64,000 nt of DNA from Paludibacteraceae bacterium (GCA_017464025.1 JAFUEI010000001.1:1-64000), one strand, 5' to 3'. Shown: positions 53,152-61,494, counted from the stretch's first letter. Notes: a model not told the origin generated them from the letters alone. Made by a program: numbers and translations.

Positions 53152-54867
53152 TCAGCGCATTTTTTGTCCGGTAAGGGTATAGATGCCGTCCTGATGCCGG
53201 ATGAAGATGTTGCTGTTGTGTATGATGAGCGCGTTTCCACGGGTGTCGTCTCGGGTCGTCTCAAGGGCGGTCGGCTGTTTGCCGTCGTCGGCAATAGGGG
53301 CCATGGGGGTGAAGTCCTGCGGGATGCTGTTCAGATACACCTCGAGGTTGCTGTAGCCGCTGTCGGTGATGCGGGCGCCATCCTCGGGGTCATCGGGCTT
53401 CATGTTGTGGCTCTTCTCCCAGTCGTCGGGAATGCCGTCGCCGTCGCTGTCCGTGTAGGGCTCACCGCTAAGCAACGGCCAGCCGCCTACCGAGTCGGGG
53501 TGGTCAATGATGCCGTCCAGACGTATGCTGCCGTGCCCCGATGCCGTGCCTTCACGCACTTCGTCCACGAGGCGTGCATCCTGCCAGTCGCGCCGGGGAG
53601 CGCAGGCACCGACCTGGGCCAGCACCGTCTCATAGGCTTCTTCGGCGGTCTGGATGCCGCCCGCAAGCAGAGCGGCCACTTCGGGTGAGGGCGCATCGGC
53701 GCGGAAAGTGCGCTTGGCAAGGGCGGTGTCCGACGAGTAGGGCGACTGCTTGTATTGCACCCCGCACCACCAGTTGTCGGCCGTTATCTGCGGGAAGTGG
53801 GTGATCACGTTGCCGCTGACGTAGTGCCGCGAGAGATAGCCCGAATCCACGGTGGCCTGTGTCTGGCGTATGAGCACAAAGCGGTTCACCTTGTCGGAGG
53901 CTTTCGGTTTGGCGCCGTCTTTGTAGCCCGAGGCGGGTCCGTGCTTGTAGTAGTTGCCCGTCATGTTCAGCTCGTTGCGCGTGATGCCTTTCGCCAGCAC
54001 CTCCACTTCCAAGCCTTCGGCGTTGGCGCCGTTGTTGCCCCAGTTATAGACAACGTTGTTGTGGTAGTCAACGACGGCAACGGTGTCGTGCGAGCGGGCG
54101 CCGTTGAAGCGTATGCACCGGCTGTTGTTGTGTGCAATCAGGTTGTGGTGGTAGGAGGCGAATTGTCCTCCCCATACGCCGCAGTACGAGCGGGTGCCCT
54201 TCTTGTGGTTGGCTTGGTAGAGCCCCTCGGCGGCAATGCAGTACTGCACGGTGGTGTTGTGCGTGTCGTATATGGCGAGACATTCTTCGTTGGCCCAGGT
54301 CATGGTGCAGTGGTCGAATATCACGTCTTCGTAGTTCTCCACGTCAGTGCCGTAGCTTACATACGACTGGTCCTCCGGCACGGAAGGTCGGAAGCGCAGA
54401 TAGCGCACGATGAGGTGCTTGCGCCTCGGACCGTAGTACCACAGCTCGCCGCCCGTGGCGCCGTTGAAGGTCATGCTTCGGCCGGTGATGCAGATGCCGC
54501 TGCCCGGAGCCGACTGCCCGGCTATCGTCAGGTAGTCGCGTTTCACCTTCAGCTCTTCTTTCAGACGGATATTGCCGGCTACGTTGAAGACGATGGTGAG
54601 CGGCTCATACACGGTGATGGTCTTGCCCTCTATTTCTTCGGTGTGTTTGTACTGCTCAAGGGCCCAGCGGAGTGTGCCTTCGATGGGTGTCTCTTTCGAG
54701 GTGTAGTCGTCAAGCCGCGTTACGGTGACTACTTTCCCGCCTCGGCCGCCTTGGGCGTATCGTCCGAATCCCTCTGCGCCGGGGAAGGCTGTCACAGCCT
54801 CGGCCGCCTGTGCCGTCGCAGTGCCGGCCAGCAGCGTGATGATGAGAGTGAGAAGTGGATGTTTCAT
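53152..54867 (-). CDS. Secreted pectate-lyase-like enzyme (PL1-type beta-helix)
   Basis: This 571-aa protein has a signal peptide (MKHPLLTLIITLLAGTATAQA). Residues about 25-400 form a right-handed beta-helix of the pectate lyase type: AFPGAEGFGRYAQGGRGGKVVTVTRLDDY is the usual opening, followed by NIRLKEELKVKRDYLTIAGQSAPGSGICITG, RYLRFRP, DHCTMTWANEECLAIYDTHNTTVQYCI and SRCIRFNGARS. A calcium-type repeat DSDGDGIPDDWEK lies at about 480, and the end (NIFIRHQDGIYTLTGQKMR) is a Bacteroidetes sorting-like tail. It probably degrades pectic glycans outside the cell. The substrate is inferred from fold only. Confidence 0.87.
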   Translation of the reverse strand: MKHPLLTLIITLLAGTATAQAAEAVTAFPGAEGFGRYAQGGRGGKVVTVTRLDDYTSKETPIEGTLRWALEQYKHTEEIEGKTITVYEPLTIVFNVAGNIRLKEELKVKRDYLTIAGQSAPGSGICITGRSMTFNGATGGELWYYGPRRKHLIVRYLRFRPSVPEDQSYVSYGTDVENYEDVIFDHCTMTWANEECLAIYDTHNTTVQYCIAAEGLYQANHKKGTRSYCGVWGGQFASYHHNLIAHNNSRCIRFNGARSHDTVAVVDYHNNVVYNWGNNGANAEGLEVEVLAKGITRNELNMTGNYYKHGPASGYKDGAKPKASDKVNRFVLIRQTQATVDSGYLSRHYVSGNVITHFPQITADNWWCGVQYKQSPYSSDTALAKRTFRADAPSPEVAALLAGGIQTAEEAYETVLAQVGACAPRRDWQDARLVDEVREGTASGHGSIRLDGIIDHPDSVGGWPLLSGEPYTDSDGDGIPDDWEKSHNMKPDDPEDGARITDSGYSNLEVYLNSIPQDFTPMAPIADDGKQPTALETTRDDTRGNALIIHNSNIFIRHQDGIYTLTGQKMR

Positions 54868-55088
54868 GGTTGTGGAACTGTGGAATTTTTAGAAGTACCC
54901 TTAATACTGATTTACTTATTTTATTTCAAAGTTCAATTTTCTTTGTCACATTTTTGGCACAACATTGAGCCTAAATTTAGGGCTTTTTAGCCCTTTATTT
55001 TAGCCCTCCATGAGGGGTGTTGTTGCTTTACCAATTACGCAAATTTTGCGGACTTTCTCATTTATTGAGGTTTACCGCAAAAACTGCA

Positions 55089-55120
55089 CAAAGATACAAC
55101 ATTTTTGTGACATTTGCAAG
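55089..55120 (-). promoter_or_regulatory. Likely promoter of the pectate-lyase-like gene
   Basis: On the minus strand CTTG (55120-55117), 20 nt, TATCTTTG (55096-55089). The leader would be ~215 nt and contain the AGGGCT/AGCCCT hairpin at 54979-54994, which could act as an attenuator. Confidence 0.6.
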
Positions 55121-55184
55121 TAAAAATTCTGCCTATTTTCATTTTTCAGCAGATTTGTTTGTATTTTTTTTGCTAAAATTTTCG

Positions 55185-55192
55185 TACTTTTG
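55185..55192 (+). promoter_or_regulatory. -7 element for the AlbA_2 regulator gene
   Basis: TACTTTTG, 27 nt before the ATG at 55219. The nearest upstream TTTG (55158-55161) gives a 23-nt spacer, longer than usual. Confidence 0.5.
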
Positions 55193-55218
55193 CAGCGATT
55201 TTGGATAAGTGTGTATCT

Positions 55219-56559
55219 ATGATCGAATCAAACCGTATAGAATTTAAGCGCGAACTGACACGAGAGTTAGATATTGAACGCGAAGTAATTGCCTTCCTCA
55301 ATTATCGTGAGGGCGGCACTATCTATATCGGTATTGACGATGCAGGAACACCTGTTGGCGTGCAGGATATAGACAGCGATATGCTCAAAATCAAGGATCG
55401 TATCCGTATGGGCGTTTCTCCGTCTCCAATGGGCTTGTTTGATGTGCAGTCTGAAAGAATAAACGGAATACAAGTAATCAAGATTACTGTGGCCAGCGGA
55501 GCTGAGAAACCTTACTACAAACCACAATATGGCATGTCGCCTCGTGGTTGCTTCATACGAGTTGGGACGGCGGTAGAGCAAATGCCGCAAGATATGATTG
55601 ATCGTCTGTATGCTTCACGCACACGCCATTCGCTCAGTCGTATCGTTTCTAACCGTCAAGACCTCAGTTTCGAGCAATTACGCATCTACTATTCCGAGCA
55701 TGGCAAACCACTGAATGATAATTTTGCCCGCACATTGGAACTGCTCACTAAAGACGGGCAATATAATTATGTAGCTTATCTTCTCGCGGACGAGAACGGC
55801 AATTCCATCAAAGTGGCAAAATACTCAAGCCTTGACCGTTGCGACTTGATTGAAAATAACGAATATGGTTATTGCTCGCTCATCAAAGCCACCAAGAGTG
55901 TACTTGCAAAATTAGAGGTGGAAAACAAGACAGCGGCAACCATCACTCCTGTAGAGCGAATTGAGACACCTTTGTGGGATAGAGTGGCACTCCGTGAGGC
56001 GGTCATCAACGCCATCGTACATAATGATTATTCGTTTGAAGTGCCGCCTAAATTTGAAATCTTCCCTGACCGCTTGGAGATTACTTCAGCCGGGCGCTTG
56101 CCGGAAACGATGACGATGAAAGAGTTTTACGAAGGAGTTTCCCTGCCTCGAAACAAAGAGCTGATGCGTATTTATAAAGATGTAGAGCTGGTAGAATCAC
56201 TCGGTTCAGGCATTCCGCGAATCTTGCGGGCATATGGAGAAGATTGTTTCCATTTTACGGAGAATTTCATTCGACTCGTGTTGCCTATTGCCAAACATTC
56301 CGCCACCATAGACGCCTTAAATGGCGGAAAAGATGTCGCAATAAATGTCGCAATAGAATTGACTGATAGACAGAGGTTTATTTACAAAATAATAAAAGAA
56401 AATGTCGCATTAAATGTCGCATTAAACACTAAATATCTATCGGACAAAATAGGAGTTAATAGAAAAACAATTCAACGAGATTTATTAGTGTTAAAGGATA
56501 AGGGACTTATAGAGTGGTTCGGTAGTAAAAAGATGGGAGTGTGGCGATTGAAAGAATAA
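55219..56559 (+). CDS. AlbA_2 (Schlafen-type) domain plus GHKL ATPase-like regulator
   Basis: This 446-aa protein starts with the AlbA_2 nucleic-acid-binding domain (about 5-120: RIEFKRELTRELDIEREVIAFLNYREGGTIYIGIDDAGTPVGV). A GHKL-type module follows at about 245-350 (ALREAVINAIVHNDYSFEVPPKFEIFPDRLEITSAGRLPETM). It ends with a winged helix (YLSDKIGVNRKTIQRDLLVLKDKGLIEW). Such proteins are annotated as RecG-like transcriptional regulators, sometimes linked to mobile DNA. Two pairs of 12-bp in-frame tandem repeats (56332-56355 and 56401-56424) encode DVAINVAI and NVALNVAL just before the winged helix. It is AT-rich compared with the core. ATG at 55219 was preferred over a TTG at 55201. Confidence 0.85.
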   Translation: MIESNRIEFKRELTRELDIEREVIAFLNYREGGTIYIGIDDAGTPVGVQDIDSDMLKIKDRIRMGVSPSPMGLFDVQSERINGIQVIKITVASGAEKPYYKPQYGMSPRGCFIRVGTAVEQMPQDMIDRLYASRTRHSLSRIVSNRQDLSFEQLRIYYSEHGKPLNDNFARTLELLTKDGQYNYVAYLLADENGNSIKVAKYSSLDRCDLIENNEYGYCSLIKATKSVLAKLEVENKTAATITPVERIETPLWDRVALREAVINAIVHNDYSFEVPPKFEIFPDRLEITSAGRLPETMTMKEFYEGVSLPRNKELMRIYKDVELVESLGSGIPRILRAYGEDCFHFTENFIRLVLPIAKHSATIDALNGGKDVAINVAIELTDRQRFIYKIIKENVALNVALNTKYLSDKIGVNRKTIQRDLLVLKDKGLIEWFGSKKMGVWRLKE

Positions 56560-56830
56560 TAGTACTCTGAAAAGGATACTACTCAATGATACTAATCATG
56601 ATACTACTGATGACACCAATATTGATACTACTAAAATATCAGATAGACAGAAAGCTATCATCGCTTTGATAAAGGAGAATGATACCATTACTATTTCGCA
56701 AATGATACCACTATTGAAAGTGTCGCAAGTAACTATCAAACGCGATTTGGCTTATTTACAAAATGTTGGTATTATTACGAGAATCGGTAATAAAGTATCG
56801 GGGCATTGGGAAGTAATAGCAACAAAATAA
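56560..56830 (+). pseudogene. Orphan 3' end of a paralogous AlbA_2/GHKL regulator
   Basis: In another frame, directly after the stop at 56559, the sequence encodes a Asn/Asp/Thr-rich tract (NDTNHDTTDDTNIDTT). This is followed by a winged helix (ISDRQKAIIALIKENDTITI, then SQMIPLLKVSQVTIKRDLAY) ending at a stop at 56830. The second part aligns with the C-terminus of the gene just upstream (TDRQRFIYKIIKEN...). There is no start codon or N-terminal part, so it is either a remnant of a second copy or a silent spare 3' cassette. Confidence 0.65.
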
Positions 56831-57094
56831 TATTAAATTACAAAATAACCGCCTATGACATAAACCCAGCATCGGAGGCGATGCAAAACATACATATTTA
56901 AGCATTTGCTTTATTAAGGATTCTTTCAAACTTGGACACTTTGAAAACTTCATTCCGAAATAATGCGAATGTTCACGCTGTGAGTGTGAACTTTCTGCAT
57001 GTATTGGATGAAGTGGGAGTCCAAGCCCGAAAGAACCAATATGATAAAACGCGAAAGTTCGCACTTTTTGTATAACCATAAAAACAAATTTATT

Positions 57095-57544
57095 ATGAAA
57101 CTTAAAAACATTTTTCTGGCAGCTCTCTGCCTTATCAGTCTCACTATTGTGAGTTGCACTAACAACGAACCTGACAACAAGAAAAACTCTGCATTGGCAG
57201 GGACAACATGGAAGGGTTCAGCTTTGCAAACGAAAGTTGTTGTTTCTTTTACAAAAGAGGAATGTACAATTCTTTTGTCCGGCTATGTTAATGGAACAGG
57301 AATTGCTTCCTATGAGGCGACTCAATCCACTTTTACTGCAACTATCAAGAATACCCAAGGCAGTTCTGACGGACAACTGAATGTGGGTGATGTTGTTACC
57401 GGTACGTATAGTATTGAAGATGATACAATGGATATAGACATCGTTCTTTATGGAGAAAAATCAACCATTCATCTTTCACAAAATGAGAATGTCCCGGAAC
57501 CTAACACACCGGACGACCCCAATAATAATGAACCAACACACTAA
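57095..57544 (+). CDS. Small lipoprotein, AT-rich island
   Basis: This 149-aa protein has a lipoprotein signal (MKLKNIFLAALCLISLTIVSC, Cys about 21). A short linker and a beta-rich domain of about 100 residues follow (LAGTTWKGSALQTKVVVSFTKEECTILLSGYVNGTG...), a lipocalin-like strand pattern common in small Bacteroides lipoproteins. The C-terminus is a Pro/Asp/Asn-rich tail. The next gene begins 13 bp later on the same strand. Function unknown. The 264-bp stretch upstream (56831-57094) has no gene; it contains one imperfect hairpin (56971-56991). Confidence 0.75.
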   Translation: MKLKNIFLAALCLISLTIVSCTNNEPDNKKNSALAGTTWKGSALQTKVVVSFTKEECTILLSGYVNGTGIASYEATQSTFTATIKNTQGSSDGQLNVGDVVTGTYSIEDDTMDIDIVLYGEKSTIHLSQNENVPEPNTPDDPNNNEPTH

Positions 57545-57557
57545 ATAGAAAGCATTT

Positions 57558-57929
57558 ATGATTGCAGGACAGGTTTTTCCCATTCAAAATAACGATGAGA
57601 TTCTTAAAATCAAATCTCCTCGAAACAGATTAATTGGTCCTTATGTGGTTGTAACTAAAGATATTACAAATCGATGGGCAATAGTTGCGCTACGTTGGGA
57701 CAATAATCGTAACGGTTTAGGTATTCGTTGGTTTCACGGTCGGGCGGGAAATCCGTTTAGTCGTCAATCGACATGGCTTATTATCCCTGAAGAACTACAA
57801 GAAGGAGTGATAAACTTATTGCAGAGTGATACTAATAAAACCGCTCTGCGTAAGTTCCTGAATGATAATAATCCGGAAGGACATATGGAATTAGTGCAAC
57901 AATTTGTGTCAGAACAATTAAACAAATAA
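57558..57929 (+). CDS. Hypothetical protein, AT-rich island
   Basis: This 123-aa soluble protein has no signal peptide. It opens with a beta-rich part (GQVFPIQNNDEILKIKSPRNRLIGPYVVVTKDITNRWAIVALRWD) and a turn-rich IRWFHGRAGNPFSRQSTWLIIP stretch, followed by helices (NLLQSDTNKTALRKFLND; MELVQQFVSEQLNK). I do not recognise a family. It sits tightly between the lipoprotein (13 bp) and the LRR protein (4 bp), so the three are almost certainly one transcript. This is unusual because it would be a cytoplasmic member between two exported ones. Confidence 0.7.
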   Translation: MIAGQVFPIQNNDEILKIKSPRNRLIGPYVVVTKDITNRWAIVALRWDNNRNGLGIRWFHGRAGNPFSRQSTWLIIPEELQEGVINLLQSDTNKTALRKFLNDNNPEGHMELVQQFVSEQLNK

Positions 57930-57933
57930 AGAT

Positions 57934-59238
57934 ATGAAAAAGTATTTATTGGTTTTTCTTGTCATATTGGCAAATATTGCTACTATGATGGCTATAGACA
58001 TTAATGTTGAAGGCGTTAAGTATTATGTCTATCCGTCCTCGGGAAGGGCATCTGCTGGCTGTGCCTATGTTGCTAATGCCGTAATCAAAGATAGTATTTC
58101 TTATCAAGATCCTAAAACTTGGATTACAGCCCGATATCCTGTTACAGAAATTGTAGATGAGGCTTTTAATGGAAATGATTCTTTAGAAACAATCATTATT
58201 GGTAATTGCATTGAGCGTATTAATAGAAAAGCTTTTTATAATTGTGAGAATTTAAAAACAGTCACCATCGGCAACAATGTGAAGTTCATAGGGAAAGAAG
58301 CCTTTGCATGGTGTTCTAATTTGGTACAAATTAACACCCCAAGTAGCATTGAAGATATTGCCGATGATGCGTTTTATAATTGTCATAAACTGCCCACATA
58401 CAATAATATCCGCTATGCAGACAAGTTCTTGGTGGAGGCTGCAAACAAAAGAACATCTCCCTACTCAATTTCAGCAAACACTACTATCAAACAAGATACT
58501 CGCTGGATTGGAAAAGAGGCATTCTCCGGTTCCGTTCTGTTCAATAATCCAACTCTTGTCATTCCTGATAGTGTCGAAATAATTGGCGAGAGTGCTTTTC
58601 AAGGTGGGGATTACGAATCAGTAACCATAGGAGAAAAGGTAAAACAAATAGGAAAATGGGCATTTGTGGGGCGGGTATCACCAGGAGCAAACGGGACACC
58701 ATACTTGAAAACATTCCGCCTCAAAGCGATAACACCTCCTAAGATTGCTGATGCTATTACGGGAACATATCAACCCATTTTTGAATCCCCAGCTATTCCT
58801 GAAATCTATGTACCATGCGGCACTTTAGAAACATATCTTAATAGTATGTGGGGAAAAATTAAATCATACGGGAACCAAAAAGTAATGTACCGACCTTATG
58901 ATTTGGAATATGATTATAACTCCGATGAAGGGTATGTAAATGTAATTGGACATAAGATTCCCAATGAATGCGAACCAGAACTTATTATTGAAGCTATAGC
59001 CCGTGAAGGATACGAATTCGATAAATGGTGGGATGGTAATGAAGAAAATCCACGTACTATTATATTTGATGAAGGCTGGGATGGTATTATTATAAGACCA
59101 ATATTCAAATTGATTAGCGATGGTTTAGAGGACATTCAGATCGAAGGTTATTCACCACACAAAATAATAGTAGATGGTCAAATCTATATTCTCCGCGGCG
59201 ATAAGGTCTATTCTGTAATCGGTGCACAAACTGAGTAA
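57934..59238 (+). CDS. Secreted BspA-like leucine-rich-repeat protein
   Basis: This 434-aa protein has a signal peptide (MKKYLLVFLVILANIATMMA). It then has about six BspA-type (LRR_5) repeats, visible as EIVDEAFNGNDSLETIIIGNCIERINRKAFYNCENLKTVTIGNNVKFIGKEAFAWCSNL and later IPDSVEIIGESAFQGGDYESVTIGEKVKQIGKWAF. An InlB B-repeat-like region follows (LIIEAIAREGYEFDKWWDGNEENPRTIIF), then the tail HKIIVDGQIYILRGDKVYSVIGAQTE, a Bacteroidetes sorting-like end. These proteins usually act as surface adhesins. It is the last gene of its three-gene run and is followed by a strong terminator. Confidence 0.88.
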   Translation: MKKYLLVFLVILANIATMMAIDINVEGVKYYVYPSSGRASAGCAYVANAVIKDSISYQDPKTWITARYPVTEIVDEAFNGNDSLETIIIGNCIERINRKAFYNCENLKTVTIGNNVKFIGKEAFAWCSNLVQINTPSSIEDIADDAFYNCHKLPTYNNIRYADKFLVEAANKRTSPYSISANTTIKQDTRWIGKEAFSGSVLFNNPTLVIPDSVEIIGESAFQGGDYESVTIGEKVKQIGKWAFVGRVSPGANGTPYLKTFRLKAITPPKIADAITGTYQPIFESPAIPEIYVPCGTLETYLNSMWGKIKSYGNQKVMYRPYDLEYDYNSDEGYVNVIGHKIPNECEPELIIEAIAREGYEFDKWWDGNEENPRTIIFDEGWDGIIIRPIFKLISDGLEDIQIEGYSPHKIIVDGQIYILRGDKVYSVIGAQTE

Positions 59239-59277
59239 ATGCGTAGACTACTGACAAATACTTATAAAAAAACAAGA

Positions 59278-59314
59278 TAAGCACCTCTAAATGAGGTGCT
59301 TATTGTTTTTTTTT
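59278..59314 (+). terminator. Terminator of the LRR-protein operon
   Basis: TAAGCACCTC (59278-59287) pairs perfectly with GAGGTGCTTA (59293-59302), loop TAAAT, then a run of ten T. Confidence 0.9.
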
Positions 59315-59344
59315 GGGCCACTTCCCGGACTCGAACCGGGGACT
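59315..59344 (-). pseudogene. tRNA 3' fragment (T arm plus acceptor strand)
   Basis: On the minus strand the sequence has a perfect T arm (CCCGG-TTCGAGT-CCGGG) followed by AAGTGGCCC, the 3' strand of an acceptor stem. The D and anticodon arms are absent; degenerate repeats replace them at 59345. The identity of the parent tRNA cannot be fixed. Such fragments commonly mark the edge of integrated DNA. Confidence 0.6.
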
Positions 59345-59428
59345 GATGAATTGTGGAACTGTGGAATTGTTGATTTGTTTAACTGGGGATTTGTGTAATT
59401 CGCCGATTCGTCAGTTCCCCAATTTCCC
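59345..59428. repeat. Degenerate GAATTGTTGA-type repeats
   Basis: Low-complexity units such as GAATTGTGGAACTGTGGAATTG and GATTTGTTTAACTG, about 9-10 bp each, fill the gap between the tRNA fragment and the Dabb gene. Related arrays are at 47808-47854 and 59741-59812. Confidence 0.6.
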
Positions 59429-59430
59429 CG

Positions 59431-59739
59431 TCACTCGTTCTCGTAGTCGCATGCGGCTCTCGACGACTTGCATTTGCCGATGTAGGCGGCCACCTTCAGG
59501 TGCTCGGGGTGGTTGGCATACACGTTGAGGTCTTCCCACGTGTCGAAGCGGCAGGTGAGTGCAATGTCGTAGTCGGTGGCAGGTGCGTAGGGGATGTTTA
59601 CGCCCACCTGTATGCTCTTCAGGCCGGGCACTTTCGTGATGAGGCTTTCCAGTCCTTCCTTGATGATGGCGGCATTCTGCGCCTTGGTCTTGCCCTCCGC
59701 CTCGTCAAGCAGACGGAAGAATACGATGTGTGTGATCAT
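59431..59739 (-). CDS. Dabb (stress-response A/B barrel) family protein
   Basis: This 102-aa cytoplasmic protein has the Dabb signature: N-terminal MITHIVFFRLLDEAEGKTKAQNAAIIKEGLESL, a middle VPGLKSIQVGVNIP, and DIALTCRFDTWEDLNVYANHPEHLKVAAYI. The fold is a dimeric alpha/beta barrel of unknown role in bacteria. It is flanked on both sides by degenerate repeat arrays and lies about 100 bp downstream of nadB on the same strand. Confidence 0.88.
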   Translation of the reverse strand: MITHIVFFRLLDEAEGKTKAQNAAIIKEGLESLITKVPGLKSIQVGVNIPYAPATDYDIALTCRFDTWEDLNVYANHPEHLKVAAYIGKCKSSRAACDYENE

Positions 59740-59740
59740 G

Positions 59741-59812
59741 GGGTTGTGGAATTGTTGAGTTGATGAATTGGTGAATCGTTGAACTGATGAATTGTTGAAC
59801 TGACGAACTGTT
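59741..59812. repeat. Degenerate GAATTGTTGA-type repeats, second array
   Basis: About seven units of GAATTGTTGA / GAACTGATGA type between nadB and the Dabb gene. No gene is encoded. Confidence 0.65.
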
Positions 59813-59838
59813 TCCCCGCCGCATGGCCCTTTTAATTC

Positions 59839-61440
59839 TCACCACACCTCTTGTGTGTTGAGGTTGGGGTCTTTGGGGTAGTCGATGTTGTAGTGCAGTC
59901 CGCGGCTCTCTTTGCGTTCTAATGCCTGGCGGGTGATGAGGTAGCCCACGTTTATCATGTTGCGTAGTTCGCAGATGTCGCGTGTGGGCCGCACGCGCTT
60001 GAAGAGGTCTTCCGTCTCTTCGTAGAGTATGTCGAGCCGCTCCCATGCCCGCCGCAGCCGGAGGTCGCTGCGCACGATGCCGACGTAGGTGCTCATGATC
60101 TGCCCCACCTCCTTCACGTCTTGGTTGATGAGCACCTGCTCTTCGTTCGACATGGTACCTTCATCGTTCCATGCCGGCACTTTCTCGTTGAAGTCGTACA
60201 TCTCCACCACCGAGAGCGCGTGTTTGGCGGCGGCCTCGGCATACACAACGGCCTCTATCAGCGAGTTGCTGGCCAGTCGGTTGCCGCCGTGCAGCCCCGT
60301 GCAGCTGCATTCGCCTACGGCATACAGGCGGTTGATGGACGACTGTGCGTCCAGGTTCACCTTGATGCCGCCGCACATGTAGTGTGCGCAGGGGGCGACG
60401 GGGATATAGTCTTTCGTGATGTCGATGCCGATGCTCAGGCATTTGGCGTATATGTTGGGGAAGTGGTGATTCGTCTCTTCGGCGTCTTTGTGGGTCACGT
60501 CAAGGCATACGTGGTCCAGTGCGTGCACCTTCATCTCGTTGTCGATGGCGCGTGCCACGATGTCGCGCGGTGCGAGCGACAGGCGCGGGTCGTATTTCTG
60601 CATGAACTCCTCCCCGTTGGGCAGCCGCAGGATGCCGCCGTAGCCGCGCATGGCCTCGGTGATGAGGTAGGCGGGATGTGTCTCGCCGGGGTGGAAGAGG
60701 GCGGTGGGGTGGAACTGCACAAACTCCATGTCTTTCACCTGTCCTTTGGCGCGATAAACCATCGCTATGCCGTCGCCGGTGGCGATGTTGGGGTTGGTGG
60801 TGGTGGCATATACGGCTCCTGTGCCGCCGGTGGCGATGAGGGTGATTCGGCTCAGATAGGTGTCTATCTTCTGCGTCTCGGGGTTGAGTATGTAGGCGCC
60901 GTAGCATTCGATGTCGGGTGTGCGGCGCGTCACGCGTACGCCCAGGTGGTGTTGCGTGATGATTTCGACGGCGAAGTGGTTTTCCAAAACGTCGATGTCG
61001 GGATGCTGTCGTACGGCAGCCATCAGGCCGCGTTGTATCTCGGCGCCGGTGTCGTCGGCGTGGTGGAGGATGCGGAACTCGGAGTGCCCGCCTTCGCGGT
61101 GCAGGTCGAAGCTGCCGTCGGTCTTCTTGTCGAAGTTGACTCCCCACTGCACCAGTTCGCGTATGCCGTCGGGTGCGTTGCGCACCACTTGCTCCACTGC
61201 GGCGCGGTCGCTCAGCCAGTCGCCCGCCACCATCGTGTCATGGATGTGTTTCTCGAAGTCGTCCACCAGCAGGTTCGTCACCGATGCGATGCCGCCTTGT
61301 GCTTTGGCGGTGTTGGCTTCGTCGAGGGTGGTCTTGCAGCAGAGTGCTATCTTGTATTTGCCGGCTTTGGCGGTTTTCAGGGCGAAGCTCATGCCTGCCA
61401 CGCCGCCGCCGATGATGAGGAAGTCGTAATGTTTGGTCAT
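59839..61440 (-). CDS. nadB: L-aspartate oxidase
   Basis: This 533-aa flavoprotein oxidises L-aspartate to iminoaspartate for de novo NAD synthesis. In anaerobes it uses fumarate as acceptor. The FAD motif is at the start (DFLIIGGGVAGMSFALKTA). Family blocks are EANTAKAQGGIASV, MEFVQFHPTALFHPGETHPAYLITEAMRGYGGIL, PVAPCAHYMCGGIKVNLDAQSSINRLYAVGECSCTGLHGGNRLASNSLIEAVV, and a C-terminal succinate-dehydrogenase-like helical domain. ATG at 61440 was chosen because the longer frame runs through the promoter and dispersed repeat. nadA and nadC are not adjacent. Confidence 0.95.
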   Translation of the reverse strand: MTKHYDFLIIGGGVAGMSFALKTAKAGKYKIALCCKTTLDEANTAKAQGGIASVTNLLVDDFEKHIHDTMVAGDWLSDRAAVEQVVRNAPDGIRELVQWGVNFDKKTDGSFDLHREGGHSEFRILHHADDTGAEIQRGLMAAVRQHPDIDVLENHFAVEIITQHHLGVRVTRRTPDIECYGAYILNPETQKIDTYLSRITLIATGGTGAVYATTTNPNIATGDGIAMVYRAKGQVKDMEFVQFHPTALFHPGETHPAYLITEAMRGYGGILRLPNGEEFMQKYDPRLSLAPRDIVARAIDNEMKVHALDHVCLDVTHKDAEETNHHFPNIYAKCLSIGIDITKDYIPVAPCAHYMCGGIKVNLDAQSSINRLYAVGECSCTGLHGGNRLASNSLIEAVVYAEAAAKHALSVVEMYDFNEKVPAWNDEGTMSNEEQVLINQDVKEVGQIMSTYVGIVRSDLRLRRAWERLDILYEETEDLFKRVRPTRDICELRNMINVGYLITRQALERKESRGLHYNIDYPKDPNLNTQEVW

Positions 61441-61494
61441 TGTGCGGGATGTTAGGTTGTACGGGGCTGTTGTGTGTGTGTCGTATAGCGGCTG

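Noticed and set aside
56332-56424. Short repeats considered as a CRISPR array
   Set aside because: Units are 12 bp, in frame and directly adjacent without spacers, and lie inside a coding region; no cas genes are present.
60121-61455. A 444-codon open frame antisense to nadB
   Set aside because: The repeated Val/Gly/Ala pattern is a shadow of nadB; there is no promoter or ribosome-binding signal.
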